DNA of 64,000 bases from Gemmobacter fulvus. Its GTDB lineage: Bacteria > Pseudomonadota > Alphaproteobacteria > Rhodobacterales > Rhodobacteraceae. Location: the NCBI RefSeq assembly GCF_018798885.1, contig NZ_CP076361.1, forward strand, positions 1,302,001 through 1,366,000, in the 5' to 3' direction. Position 1 is the stretch's first letter, and the number at the start of each line of letters is the position of its first letter. The position numbers and the translations under genes were made by a program. Under the pieces are notes generated by a model. The model made no database searches, was not told the origin of the DNA, and saw nothing but the letters and a program-made list of their open reading frames with translations. Of this stretch, positions 26,693-36,036 are shown one piece after another.

Positions 26693-28120
26693 TCACGCGG
26701 GATCGGCGGGCAGATCCAGCCCGCCCCCCTTGGGCAGGCGGATCATGAATTCGGTGCCATCCTCATCGCTGCGCACCAGTTCCAGCCGCCCACCATGGCC
26801 GCGCACCAGCTCTGCCGAAATCGCCAGACCCAGACCCGAACCGCCTTTGCGCACCGATCCCTGAAAGGCCATGAACAGGTGTTCCCGCGCCTTGGGAGGC
26901 AGGCCCGGCCCGGTATCGCCGACCCTGATCCACCAATCCCGCTCATCCTCGCCAGCCGACAGTTCGATGGTGCCGCCGCGCCCGGTGGCGTCGATCGCCT
27001 GCCGCGCATTGCGCACCAGATTGGCCAGCACCCGCTGCACCTGTTCGGCATCGGCGCGGATCATCAGCCCCGGTGCCACATCCACAAGGCAGGCAGGGTC
27101 GCTGGTGGCAGACAGCCCCTCACCCTCGGCCACATCCTCCAGCATCGGGCGCATTGCGATGCGGGCCAGCCGGGGCGGATGTTCCTCGGCCTTGCCAAAG
27201 GCCAGCGTCGATTCGCACAGATTGACGGCGCGGCTGATCGAGGCCACCAGCTTGGGCACTGCCCGCGCCACCGCCGGATCCGCGCTTGTCTCGATCCGGT
27301 CGGCAAAGAGTTGCGCCGTGGTCAGGATGTTGCGCAGATCATGGCTGATCTTGGCCACCGCCCCGCCCAGCTGCGCCAACCGCTCTTTCTGACGCAGGGC
27401 CGAGGTGAGTTCGGTCTGCATCAGTTGCAGGGCCTCTTCCGCGCCGCGCAGCTCCACCACCCGCGCCGTGGGCGTGATCACAAACCGCGCATCCTCGGGC
27501 GCTTCGGCATAGGCCTGCATATGGCGCACCACGCGGCGGATCGGCACCACCAGCAGTCGGCGCACCGCAAAGAACAGCATCGCTGCCGTGATGATCGAAA
27601 TCAGCGCCGACAGGAACAGGATGCGCAGGCCGTAATCCAGCATCTCTCGGCGCAGCGGGCTTTGCTTGAGCGTGATCTCGATCAGCAGACCCGCCTCCTG
27701 CACCGGATTGCCGATCACCCGGATGATGCGCTCTTGCGGATCGGCCAGCACGGCCATCGCGTCGCGGATCAGCACATAAGGCCCGCTCATCCGCAGGTCA
27801 TAGGTTGCGGCCACCGGCTGTGGAATTTCGGAGGACAGCACCAGTTGCCGGATCTCGTCGCGGCGGAGCACCACGTTGAACACCCCGGCATTGGCCAGCA
27901 GTTCCGTCTCCAGTTCGGGGGTGATCATGCCGTCAGTGGCCAGCAGCGCCAGAGAGGCGATCTGCGCCTTTTCCAGCCGCAATTGCAGGTAATCCACCCG
28001 GAACCGCGCGATGGAGGGCACGAAGATCAGCACCTCGGCCAGCATCACAAAGGCAACGGTCAGCAGCAGGAAGCGCCCCGACAAGGTGTTCAAGATCCGC
28101 GCCGCCAGCCGCCCCAACAC
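26693..28120 (-). CDS. Orphan sensor histidine kinase
   Basis: 475 aa from GTG 28120. Helix about 16-36, an extracytoplasmic sensor region to about 160, a second helix about 165-187, a HAMP-like linker, then a HisKA-like helix with KISHDLRN (phospho-acceptor His260) and an HATPase domain with NLVRNARQAI, DTGPGLP and GGSGLGLAIS. No response regulator gene is adjacent. It is convergent with the SDR gene, whose stop it touches. Confidence 0.92.
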   Translation of the reverse strand: MLGRLAARILNTLSGRFLLLTVAFVMLAEVLIFVPSIARFRVDYLQLRLEKAQIASLALLATDGMITPELETELLANAGVFNVVLRRDEIRQLVLSSEIPQPVAATYDLRMSGPYVLIRDAMAVLADPQERIIRVIGNPVQEAGLLIEITLKQSPLRREMLDYGLRILFLSALISIITAAMLFFAVRRLLVVPIRRVVRHMQAYAEAPEDARFVITPTARVVELRGAEEALQLMQTELTSALRQKERLAQLGGAVAKISHDLRNILTTAQLFADRIETSADPAVARAVPKLVASISRAVNLCESTLAFGKAEEHPPRLARIAMRPMLEDVAEGEGLSATSDPACLVDVAPGLMIRADAEQVQRVLANLVRNARQAIDATGRGGTIELSAGEDERDWWIRVGDTGPGLPPKAREHLFMAFQGSVRKGGSGLGLAISAELVRGHGGRLELVRSDEDGTEFMIRLPKGGGLDLPADPA

Positions 28121-28200
28121 TTTGCCCTGCCCTTCACCCTGATCGCGTCATGCACGACGGCGGGGCAGACGGCCCCCGCCCGCGGGCCAGTGATCCGGCC

Positions 28201-29616
28201 TCAGGGAAGAAGACGCTGCACCAGCCGCACGCCCCGTTTCACCCAAGGATTATCAAAGAGTTTCGGGGAAAAATAGGCTCCTGCCGCGCGTTTCGATACG
28301 TCATTCAATGTCGGATAGGGCACGACCATGCCCGCCATGCTGCTCATCTTCAGACCCGAGGCCAGCGCCAGCGCCCAGAGGCCGATCAATTCGCCCGCCT
28401 GCGGCCCGATGATCGAGGCCCCGACCGGCCGCCCACCCACCACCATCACCTTCACCAGCCCGGTGGTGCGGGCCTCGGCCTGCGCGCGGTCGTTATGGGC
28501 AAACTCGGTGCGCAGCACGGTCAGCGCCGCGCCATGGGCGGCCCGCGCCTCGGCCTCGGTCAGGCCGACCTGCGCCAGTTCGGGGTCGCAGAAGGTGACA
28601 CGCGGAATGTGATGCGTCCGCGCCCTGGAGGGCAGGCCAAACAGAATCGCGCGGATCACCACCCCCGCATGATAGCCCGCAACATGGGTGAATTGCAGCC
28701 CGCCCGCCGCATCGCCGATGGCATAGACCCGGCGATTGCTGACAGAGCGCAGATCCGCCCCCACCGTCACGCCGCGCGCCGTGGCCTCCACCCCGGCTGC
28801 CGCAAGGTTCAGCCGGTCCAGCGCCACCTTGCGTCCGGTGGCGACCAGCAGATGCGACCCTTCCACCTGCCGCCCGTCTTTCAGCGTGGCGACAATCGCC
28901 CCCGGCTCGCCGGACAGCGCCGTCACGGGTGCATCCTCAAGGATCTCCACCCCTTCGGCGCGCAGCGTGGCCAGCGCAATTGCCGCAAGCTCCGGGTCTT
29001 CGCGCCCCAGCGCGCGCGCCGCCTCGATCACCGTCACCGGCACGCCGAGCCGACGGTGCGCCTGCGCCATCTCGATCCCGATGGGGCCACCGCCCAGAAT
29101 GATCAGATGGCGCGGTGCCGCGCGCAGCGCAAAGATCGTCTCATTGGTCAGATAGGGCACGCTGTCGATGCCGGGGATCGGGGGTACCGCCGCCGTCGAT
29201 CCTGTGGCAATCACAAAGCGGCGCGCGCGGATGCGCTGACCGTCTGCCTCCACCTCGTCCGCCGCAGTAAAGCGGGCATAGGCGCGGATGACCTGCACCC
29301 CGAAGCCCTCGAACCGTTCCTGGCTGTCCATCGGCGCAATGGTGGCGATGGTGCGCGCCACATGATCCTTGACCGCCGCAAAATCCACCTTCGGCACCAC
29401 CGGCGCAATGCCGAATGTTGCGCCCGAGGTCATCGCATGGGCCTGCTTTGCCGCCGCCAGCAGCGCCTTTGACGGCACACAGCCATGGTTCAGGCAATCG
29501 CCCCCCATCGCCGCGCCTTCGATCAGCACCACACGCGCGCCCATCTGCGCCGCGCCTGCGGCAAGCGACAAGCCGCCCGAGCCTGCGCCGATGATACACA
29601 GATCCGTCTCGATCAT
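28201..29616 (-). CDS. FAD/NAD(P) pyridine nucleotide-disulfide oxidoreductase, mercuric-reductase-like
   Basis: 471 aa. FAD-binding IIGAGSGGLS at the N-terminus, redox-active disulfide GGDCLNHGCVPSK (Cys41, Cys46), NAD-binding ILGGGPIGIEMAQAH and FAD contact VYAIGDAAG. The C-terminal dimer region has YPTLNDVSKRAAGAY in place of the His-Pro-Thr of lipoamide dehydrogenase, and no MerA C-terminal cysteine pair, so it is probably neither. Its start overlaps the TVP38 gene (ATGA); pairing of these two genes is widespread. Confidence 0.9.
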   Translation of the reverse strand: MIETDLCIIGAGSGGLSLAAGAAQMGARVVLIEGAAMGGDCLNHGCVPSKALLAAAKQAHAMTSGATFGIAPVVPKVDFAAVKDHVARTIATIAPMDSQERFEGFGVQVIRAYARFTAADEVEADGQRIRARRFVIATGSTAAVPPIPGIDSVPYLTNETIFALRAAPRHLIILGGGPIGIEMAQAHRRLGVPVTVIEAARALGREDPELAAIALATLRAEGVEILEDAPVTALSGEPGAIVATLKDGRQVEGSHLLVATGRKVALDRLNLAAAGVEATARGVTVGADLRSVSNRRVYAIGDAAGGLQFTHVAGYHAGVVIRAILFGLPSRARTHHIPRVTFCDPELAQVGLTEAEARAAHGAALTVLRTEFAHNDRAQAEARTTGLVKVMVVGGRPVGASIIGPQAGELIGLWALALASGLKMSSMAGMVVPYPTLNDVSKRAAGAYFSPKLFDNPWVKRGVRLVQRLLP

Positions 29617-30368
29617 GGCAGGCTCCGATAACGTTTGAGGAGGATGGGCAGCGCGGCCAGCGCCGCCAGCCCGAGGATCGGGCCAAGGATATGCGGCGCG
29701 AAGATCACCGAAAGGTCCGGCGTCTCTCCCCGCGCGAAAACCTCGGACAGGCCCGCCCCGATCGAGGTGAACACCAGCGCGCCGGGTATGATGCCCAGGA
29801 ATGTGGTCAGCGCAAAGCGCGACAGCCGCACCCCCAGAAAGGCCGGGATCAGATTGGCCAGCACAAAGGGCACCACCGGCACCAGCCGCATCAGGAACAG
29901 CACCGACAGTTCATTGTCCCGCAGCCCGGCCTGCAACCGCGCCACCTGCCCGCCCCTTTCCTGCATCTGCGCCGCAAACCGCGCGCCAAAGCCGCTGCGC
30001 GCCGCCAGAAAGATGCCCACCGCCCCAACCGTGGCCGCCGTCACATTGAACAGCACCCCCGGAAACACCCCGAACAGAAAGCCCCCGGTCAGCGTGGCAA
30101 TCGTGGCCCCCGGCAAGGACAGCGCCACAATCGCCGCATAGGCCAGCCCGAAGCCCAGCGCCGTCAGCACGAAATGCGCATCGCGCCAGCCGATCAGGGT
30201 TTCGCGGTGGCGGGCCAGCGCCTCAAAGCTCAGATGGTCGCGCAGCGTGAACGCCCCCAGCGCCGCCACGCAGAGAATCAGCAGGATCGGAACCTTGGCA
30301 AGAATCCCCGAAGCGGGGCGCGGATCTGGAGTTTGGGGCACGGTTTGTCCTGTCTGTTCACCTGACAC
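29613..30368 (-). CDS. TVP38/TMEM64-family membrane protein
   Basis: 251 aa with about six hydrophobic segments. The SNARE-associated/DedA-like core is visible in LSLPGATIATLTGGFLFGV and LMRLVPVVPFVLANLIPAFLGVR. Members are thought to be lipid scramblases or ion transporters. The start is GTG at 30368; GTG at 30341 has the better ribosome site (ACAGGA) and would shorten it by nine residues. Operon with the downstream oxidoreductase. Confidence 0.88.
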   Translation of the reverse strand: MSGEQTGQTVPQTPDPRPASGILAKVPILLILCVAALGAFTLRDHLSFEALARHRETLIGWRDAHFVLTALGFGLAYAAIVALSLPGATIATLTGGFLFGVFPGVLFNVTAATVGAVGIFLAARSGFGARFAAQMQERGGQVARLQAGLRDNELSVLFLMRLVPVVPFVLANLIPAFLGVRLSRFALTTFLGIIPGALVFTSIGAGLSEVFARGETPDLSVIFAPHILGPILGLAALAALPILLKRYRSLP

Positions 30369-30532
30369 AGCATGTGCGATGCCGGGCCCCGACGGAAAGC
30401 CGCCTCACGCGGGGTTGATGCCACGCGACGCCAGACCGGGTTTGCGGGCCGGTTTTGTAACAAATCCTGGCCCGGCCATGGCAAAAGCCGAAATGAGCCC
30501 TGAAATGTTGCAGGAAAACCCGTGCAGGCGAA

Positions 30533-30561
30533 TTGACTTGCGCCCTCCCCCCCCGTAAAGG
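30533..30561 (+). promoter_or_regulatory. Promoter of rpmH-rnpA-yidD
   Basis: TTGACT (30533-30538), 17-base C-rich spacer, TAAAGG (30556-30561). About 65 bases of leader precede rpmH. The 263-base gap from the divergent TVP38 gene holds nothing else I recognise. Confidence 0.65.
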
Positions 30562-30631
30562 ACGGGCTTCAAGTTGCAGCGGCCCTCGAATCCGACAGGG
30601 TTTGGGCTGCAAAGTCTGATGGAGAGCCGCA

Positions 30632-30766
30632 ATGAAGCGCACATACCAACCGTCCAACCTGGTTCGCAAGCGCCGCCATGGTTTCCGCGCCCGTATGGCC
30701 ACCAAAGGTGGCCGTCTGGTTCTGGCAGCCCGCCGGTCCAAGGGCCGTGCGAAACTGTCGGCCTGA
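30632..30766 (+). CDS. rpmH: 50S ribosomal protein L34
   Basis: 44 aa, [20 protein letters not shown] then [23 protein letters not shown], a near-perfect L34. GGAG lies before the ATG. First gene of the rpmH-rnpA-yidD cluster. Confidence 0.98.
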   Translation: MKRTYQPSNLVRKRRHGFRARMATKGGRLVLAARRSKGRAKLSA

Positions 30767-30804
30767 TCTTGGCTGGCCTTTCGGGGCCGTCTGAGGGACG
30801 TGAC

Positions 30805-31260
30805 ATGACACCGCCGCTGGCTGAAGAAGCGCTCCGCATTGCGGAAGCTTCGGAAAGCCTCGCGGCGGTTTCGTCATGCCCGGTCAAGGGCAGCACCGCC
30901 AAACCCTATGTGATCCTGGCAAAACGCGCGGATTTCCTGCGCGCGGCTTCGGCCCGGCGTCAGGGCACCGGCGGTTTTCTGTTGCAGGCCCGGCGGCGCG
31001 GCGATGACAGCCCGGTGGTGCGCGTGGGGTTCACCTGCTCCAAGAAGATCGGCAATGCCGTGGCGCGCAACCGTGCCAAACGGCGGCTGCGCGAAGTGGT
31101 GCGCGCGGTTCTGCCCGCGCTGGCGCAGCCCGGCTGGGATTATGTGCTAGTCGGTAAACCCGGCGCGACGCTGACCCGCGATTTCGCGCTGTTGCTGACC
31201 GATCTGTCGGGTGCGCTGGTGCAAATTCACCGCGACCGCCCCGCGAAGGCCACGCCATGA
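30805..31260 (+). CDS. rnpA: Ribonuclease P protein component
   Basis: 151 aa from ATG 30805. The conserved RNR motif appears as [21 protein letters not shown], preceded by [10 protein letters not shown]. RnpA binds RNase P RNA and helps tRNA 5' maturation. An extra N-terminal stretch of about 35 residues precedes the domain. Its stop overlaps the yidD start. Confidence 0.95.
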   Translation: MTPPLAEEALRIAEASESLAAVSSCPVKGSTAKPYVILAKRADFLRAASARRQGTGGFLLQARRRGDDSPVVRVGFTCSKKIGNAVARNRAKRRLREVVRAVLPALAQPGWDYVLVGKPGATLTRDFALLLTDLSGALVQIHRDRPAKATP

Positions 31261-31511
31261 CGCCGCTGGCGCATCTGCTGGCCCTGCCGGTGCGCGCCTA
31301 TCGCCTGCTGCTGTCGCCTTGGGTCGGGCATGGCTGCCGGTTTCAACCCACCTGTTCCGTCTATGCGCTGGAGGCCTTGCAGCGTCATGGCGGGGTAAAG
31401 GGCGGCTATCTGACCGCGCATCGCCTGTGCCGCTGCCATCCCTGGGGTGGGTCAGGTTATGATCCGGTGCCGGACACAGGTGACACCGCTCCGGACGACA
31501 AGACCGCCTGA
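31257..31511 (+). CDS. yidD: Membrane protein insertion efficiency factor YidD
   Basis: 84 aa. [27 protein letters not shown] and [18 protein letters not shown] are the YidD signature with its conserved cysteines. YidD assists YidC-mediated insertion. Translationally coupled to rnpA (ATGA). yidC, commonly next, is not here: a minus-strand gene follows 8 bases later. Confidence 0.96.
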   Translation: MTPLAHLLALPVRAYRLLLSPWVGHGCRFQPTCSVYALEALQRHGGVKGGYLTAHRLCRCHPWGGSGYDPVPDTGDTAPDDKTA

Positions 31512-31519
31512 CCCCCTGA

Positions 31520-32467
31520 TCAGGGCCGGGGCGCCGCTGCCCGGCGCAGCCGGTCATTGATCGCGCGGCCCAGCCCGGTTTCGGGAACAGGGGCAAAGGC
31601 AATGCTGCCACCCGGCCCGGCCAACGCATCGGCGGCGCGCAGCAGATGAAACAGGTTCGCCGCCGCCTCGGTCAGATCGCCGTCTGGCGACAGCGACAGA
31701 TCCGCCGCACCGGGACCAAAGCCCACGAAGATCTCGCCCGGCTGCGGCACCGGCACATTCAACCGCACCCGCGCCTCGGGGGCGTAATGCGAGGCGAGTT
31801 GCCCAGGGGCCTTGGGGGTTGCCGGATCGTTCGGCAGCGCCAGTGCCGCCCCCAGAACCGCCTCGATGGCCTCGACCGGCACGCCGCCGGGGCGCAGCAA
31901 GGCGGGCTGGCCATCGAGCGCGAGGATGGTGCTTTCCACCCCCACCGCGCAGGCCCCACCATCCAGCACCGCCGCAATCCGGCCCGACAGACCCGCCAGC
32001 ACATGATCGGCACGGGTGGGCGACACCCGGCCCGAAGGATTGGCCGAGGGGGCCGCCAGCGGGCCGTCAAATTCCGCCAGCAGGCGCTGCGCCAGCGGAT
32101 GCGCCGGAACCCGGATCGCCACCGTGGTCAACCCCGCCGTCACCAGCGGTGACAGGGCCGCATCGTCGCGCAGCGGCAGCACCATCGTCAGCGGGCCGGG
32201 CCAGAAGGCTGCGGCCAGCCGCGCCGCCTCGGGCGTCAGCACCGCATATTGCGCAACAGCGGCCAGATCCGGCAGATGCACGATCAAAGGGTTGAAGGTA
32301 GGGCGGTTCTTCGCGGCAAAGATCGCTGCCACCGCCCGGTCATTGCGCGCATCCCCCGCCAGCCCATAGACGGTTTCCGTCGGCATCGCGACCAGCCCCC
32401 CCGCCCTCAGCAGGGCGACGGCGTCATGGATGCCTTCGGATGTGGCGGGCAGCAGGCGGGTTTGCAT
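31520..32467 (-). CDS. L-threonylcarbamoyladenylate synthase (Sua5 type)
   Basis: 315 aa from ATG 32467. The N-terminal YrdC domain has LVAMPTETVYGLAGDA, IFAAKNRPTFNPLIVHL and GPLAAPSANPSGRVSPT. The C-terminal Sua5 domain follows a linker with APGQLASHYAPEARV, which distinguishes it from short TsaC. It makes threonylcarbamoyl-AMP for the t6A37 modification of ANN-decoding tRNAs. An alternative ATG at 32497 has a better ribosome site (AAGG). Confidence 0.93.
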   Translation of the reverse strand: MQTRLLPATSEGIHDAVALLRAGGLVAMPTETVYGLAGDARNDRAVAAIFAAKNRPTFNPLIVHLPDLAAVAQYAVLTPEAARLAAAFWPGPLTMVLPLRDDAALSPLVTAGLTTVAIRVPAHPLAQRLLAEFDGPLAAPSANPSGRVSPTRADHVLAGLSGRIAAVLDGGACAVGVESTILALDGQPALLRPGGVPVEAIEAVLGAALALPNDPATPKAPGQLASHYAPEARVRLNVPVPQPGEIFVGFGPGAADLSLSPDGDLTEAAANLFHLLRAADALAGPGGSIAFAPVPETGLGRAINDRLRRAAAPRP

Positions 32468-32584
32468 GATTCGTGACGTAGCGTTGACCTTGAGCATGGC
32501 TGACCTTGCGTTACTCTCGCAGCCAGAATTGCAGATCACATACGCCCGCGCCGCCCCAAAGCCAAGCGCGGCCAAGGAGGTTTC

Positions 32585-34285
32585 ATGGCCTATCGCGCCC
32601 CCGTTTCCGAGTTCCGCTTTGTGTTTGACCACGTTGTCGGCATAGACAGGGTTTCGGCGACCGAAACCTTTGCCGAGGCAACCCCCGAAACGGTGGAGGC
32701 GATTCTGCTTGAGGCGGGTAAGCTGTGCGAAACCGTGCTCGCTCCGCTGAACCGCGAGGGCGACAAGGTGCCCGCGCGGCTGGAAAACGGTGTGGTGCGC
32801 ACCTCGCCCGGCTATGCCGAAGGTTATCGCGCGATTGTCGAGGGAGGCTGGGTCGGCATGGCGGCAGACCCCGAATTCGGCGGCATGGGCCTGCCGATGG
32901 CCCTGACCACCGCCGTCAACGAGATGATGGGCGCGGCCTGTCTGGCGCTGCAACTGAACCCCCTGATGACTCAGGGCCAGATCGAGGCGCTAGAGCATCA
33001 CGCCTCGGACGCGATCAAGGCGCTGTATATCCCCAAGCTGATTTCGGGCGAATGGTGCGGCACGATGAACCTGACCGAACCGCAGGCGGGCAGTGACGTG
33101 GGCGCCCTGCGCAGCCGCGCAGAGCCAAAGGGCGACGGAACTTATGCCGTGACCGGGCAGAAGATCTTCATCACCTGGGGCGACAATGACTTTACCGAAA
33201 ACGTCTGCCATCTGGTTCTGGCGCGTCTGCCCGATGCGGCACCGGGCACCAAGGGCATCAGCCTGTTCATGGTGCCCAAGGTGATCCCGCGTGAGGATGG
33301 CAGCCTTGGCGCGCGCAACAGCCTGCAAGTGGTCAGTCTGGAGCATAAGCTGGGCCTGCACGGCTCGCCCACGGCGGTGATGCAGTTCGACGGCGCGACC
33401 GGCTGGCTGATCGGTCAGGAAAACAAGGGCATGGCCGCGATGTTCACCATGATGAACAACGCACGTCTGGGCGTGGGCATGCAGGGCGTGGCGGTGGCCG
33501 AAGCGGCGTTCCAGCACGCATTGGCCTACGCGTCCGAGCGCAAGCAGGGCCGCACACCGCTGGGGGCGGGCGCGATCATTGATCATGCCGATGTGCGCCG
33601 GATGCTGGCACAGATGAAGGCCGAAGTGTTCAGCGCCCGCGCCATCGCGCTGGCCTGCGCCGTGGCAATCGACATGGGCCGCGCCACCGGCAGCACCGAC
33701 TGGCAGGCCCGTGCCGCGCTGCTGACCCCGATTGCCAAGGCCTATGGCACCGATATCGGCAACGAAGTGGCGCAGATGGGCATTCAGGTGCATGGCGGCA
33801 TGGGCTTCATCGAAGAAACCGGCGCGGCGCAATTTGCCCGCGATGTGCGTGTAACCTCGATCTACGAAGGCACCAATGGCATTCAGGCGATGGATCTGGT
33901 CGGGCGCAAGCTGATGGACGGTGGCGAGGCCGCCTACCGCCTGCTGCAAGAGGTGGAAGACCACGCCGAAACCGCCCGTAGCCGCCAGCCCGATCTGGCC
34001 AATGATCTGTGGAACGCCGCCGAAGCCCTGCGCGAAGGCACGGAATGGCTGGTCGCCCAAGGCGCCGATGACCGCAACGCCGGGGCGGTGCCTTATCTGC
34101 GCGCCTTTGCGCGGGTTCTGGGCGCGCATTATCACCTGAAGGCCGCTCTGGCAGACGAAGCCCGCCTGCCGCTGGCGCGGGTGGCGATCAAGCGGCTGTT
34201 GCCGGAACATACCGGCCTTCTGGCACAAATGCGCGAGGGGTCGGCCGGGCTTTACGCCCTGACCCCCGAGGCGCTGGCATCTTGA
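32585..34285 (+). CDS. Acyl-CoA dehydrogenase (long, C-terminal-extended class)
   Basis: 566 aa, longer than the 380-aa fatty acid enzymes. FAD and substrate motifs include WCGTMNLTEPQAGSDVG and IFITWGDNDF; a C-terminal acyl-CoA dehydrogenase extension covers about 440-560. The catalytic glutamate is expected in GMGFIEETGAAQFARDVRVTSIYEGTN. This class includes DmdC, the methylmercaptopropionyl-CoA dehydrogenase of marine relatives, but the substrate cannot be decided here. Strong AAGGAGG site. First gene of a coupled operon. Confidence 0.9.
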   Translation: MAYRAPVSEFRFVFDHVVGIDRVSATETFAEATPETVEAILLEAGKLCETVLAPLNREGDKVPARLENGVVRTSPGYAEGYRAIVEGGWVGMAADPEFGGMGLPMALTTAVNEMMGAACLALQLNPLMTQGQIEALEHHASDAIKALYIPKLISGEWCGTMNLTEPQAGSDVGALRSRAEPKGDGTYAVTGQKIFITWGDNDFTENVCHLVLARLPDAAPGTKGISLFMVPKVIPREDGSLGARNSLQVVSLEHKLGLHGSPTAVMQFDGATGWLIGQENKGMAAMFTMMNNARLGVGMQGVAVAEAAFQHALAYASERKQGRTPLGAGAIIDHADVRRMLAQMKAEVFSARAIALACAVAIDMGRATGSTDWQARAALLTPIAKAYGTDIGNEVAQMGIQVHGGMGFIEETGAAQFARDVRVTSIYEGTNGIQAMDLVGRKLMDGGEAAYRLLQEVEDHAETARSRQPDLANDLWNAAEALREGTEWLVAQGADDRNAGAVPYLRAFARVLGAHYHLKAALADEARLPLARVAIKRLLPEHTGLLAQMREGSAGLYALTPEALAS

Positions 34286-35307
34286 GCGAGCCGCTCCGCT
34301 TTCCGTTCGAGCCGCCTGCCCCCGGCACTGCGGTGCAGGTAGCCGAGGGCGTGTTGTGGCTGCGCCTGCCGCTGCCGATGGTGCTGGATCACGTCAATGT
34401 CTTTGCACTGGACGAGGGCGATGGCTGGACCGTGGTCGATACCGGCTTTGACAGCCGCAAAAGTCGGGGCCTGTGGCAGGATCTGCTGGCGGGCCCCTTG
34501 GGCGGGCGCCCGGTGCGGCGCGTCGTGGTCACGCATCACCACCCCGACCATATCGGGCTGGCGGGCTGGTTTCAGGCGCAGGGGGCCGAACTTGCTATCC
34601 CACGCACCGCTTGGCTATACGCCCGCATGCTGACTCTGGATGTGCAGGACCGGCCCCGCCCCGAACAGATGGCCTTCTGGCGCAGCGCCGGCATGGATCC
34701 GGCGCTGCTGTCCAAACGCGCCGACGAACGGCCCTTCAACTTTGCCGATGTGGTGCATCCGCTGCCATTGGGCTTTACCCGGCTGGCAGAGGGCGGCGAG
34801 ATCACCATGGGCGGGCGGCGCTGGCAGATCGCCATGGGCAATGGCCACGCCCCCGAACACGCGACATTCTGGAGCCTTGATGACGATCTGGTGATTGGCG
34901 GCGATCAGCTGCTGCCCTCCATCTCGGCCAATATCGGCGTTTATCCGACCGAACCGGAGGCGGATCCGCTGGGGGAATGGATCCTCGCCTGCGACAAGTT
35001 CTCGGCCATGGCAGATGACCGGCACCTCGTGCTGCCCGGCCACAAACTGCCCTTTACCGGCCTGCCGCTGCGCCTGCGCCAGATGGTTGAAAACCATGAA
35101 AACGCGCTGGCACGGCTGTTTGAACACCTGACCACGCCGCGCACGGCGACAGGCTGTTTTCCGGCGCTGTTCAAACGCGAGATTGGCGACAGCGAATACG
35201 GGCTGGCGCTGGTCGAGGCGGTGGCGCATCTCAATTACCTCTTGCAGCGCGGGCTCGCCCGGCGTTTTCTGAACGCCGAGGGCATCTGGCTGTGGGAGAG
35301 GGCATGA
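34282..35307 (+). CDS. MBL-fold metallo-hydrolase
   Basis: 341 aa. The zinc-binding motif THHHPDHIG (HxHxDH) is present, with GNGHAPEHATFW, GGDQLLP and LPGHKLPF as later ligand regions. The start is TTG at 34282, embedded in the stop of the dehydrogenase gene (TTGA), with no ATG nearby to replace it. Related proteins with an acyl-CoA dehydrogenase partner suggest a thioesterase- or lactonase-like hydrolase, but this is inference. Confidence 0.88.
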   Translation: MSEPLRFPFEPPAPGTAVQVAEGVLWLRLPLPMVLDHVNVFALDEGDGWTVVDTGFDSRKSRGLWQDLLAGPLGGRPVRRVVVTHHHPDHIGLAGWFQAQGAELAIPRTAWLYARMLTLDVQDRPRPEQMAFWRSAGMDPALLSKRADERPFNFADVVHPLPLGFTRLAEGGEITMGGRRWQIAMGNGHAPEHATFWSLDDDLVIGGDQLLPSISANIGVYPTEPEADPLGEWILACDKFSAMADDRHLVLPGHKLPFTGLPLRLRQMVENHENALARLFEHLTTPRTATGCFPALFKREIGDSEYGLALVEAVAHLNYLLQRGLARRFLNAEGIWLWERA

Positions 35308-35792
35308 CAGACGAGATATTCACCACCGCCGACGCGCTGGAGGCCAGCATCCTGCCCTGTGCCCGCGTGGTGCATTCCGATCCCAATATGCCCGCCACGG
35401 CGGAACAGCAGCCCTTGCCCGCTGCGGTGTCGAAAAAGCCGGTCGATCAGAAAAGCCCGGCGGAATGGGCCTATGAGCGGCTGATCCTCTATATCCGCAA
35501 CTTTGAAGGCCAGCTCGACACCAAACATGAAATCGCCATGGGCTTTGCCGGGGGCGATGCCGGGGTGCTGCGGATCGAGGGGCTTGGCTATTTCGACCCC
35601 GATATGATCACCTTTTATGGCCGCGATGATGACGGGGCCAAGACGCAGCTGGTGCAGCACGTCACCCAGCTGAACGTCATGCTGCGCGCCATTCCCCGCG
35701 CCGAGCCGGATACACCGCCCCGCCGCATCGGCTTCCGCCTTGCGAAAGACTGGGACGAGCCGCCCGCGCCGGGGCGTGACAGCGCCGTGTGA
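35304..35792 (+). CDS. DUF6173-like protein
   Basis: 162 aa from ATG 35304 (ATGA overlap with the hydrolase gene). [42 protein letters not shown] and [16 protein letters not shown] form a conserved block I recall as DUF6173. No signal peptide or membrane helix. Third gene of the dehydrogenase operon. Function unknown. Confidence 0.75.
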   Translation: MTDEIFTTADALEASILPCARVVHSDPNMPATAEQQPLPAAVSKKPVDQKSPAEWAYERLILYIRNFEGQLDTKHEIAMGFAGGDAGVLRIEGLGYFDPDMITFYGRDDDGAKTQLVQHVTQLNVMLRAIPRAEPDTPPRRIGFRLAKDWDEPPAPGRDSAV

Positions 35793-35839
35793 ATCAGCTA
35801 TGGGGCAGGAAACGCGACCATTTACGGGAGAGACAGGCA

Positions 35840-35974
35840 ATGGCCGAACATAAACATGGCAGCATGGACATCCAGGTTCAGGAAAAGACCTTTGAAGGTT
35901 TCATCAAGCTAGTCACCTGGGGGGCCGCGCTGTCGATAGGCGTGCTGATTTTCCTCGCGCTGGCAAATTCCTGA
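35840..35974 (+). CDS. aa3-type cytochrome c oxidase subunit IV
   Basis: 44 aa. [20 protein letters not shown] then a single membrane helix ([18 protein letters not shown]). This is the small bacterial COX4 type II subunit (PF07835) of the proton-pumping terminal oxidase, normally coded apart from the main cox genes. GGGAG precedes the ATG. Confidence 0.92.
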   Translation: MAEHKHGSMDIQVQEKTFEGFIKLVTWGAALSIGVLIFLALANS

Positions 35975-36036
35975 TCTCTGCCCGCCCGGGCCGAGTTCTG
36001 CCCCTTCCTGTTTTGCCCTGACCTGAGGAGCGCCCG

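Noticed and set aside
26795-28276. 493-codon open frame on plus opposite the histidine kinase
   Set aside because: Low-complexity His/Gln-rich translation; kinase motifs are clear on minus.
28201-29616. Calling the oxidoreductase mercuric reductase or lipoamide dehydrogenase
   Set aside because: There is no N-terminal heavy-metal domain, no C-terminal Cys pair and no His-Pro-Thr dimer motif; only the disulfide oxidoreductase class is supported.
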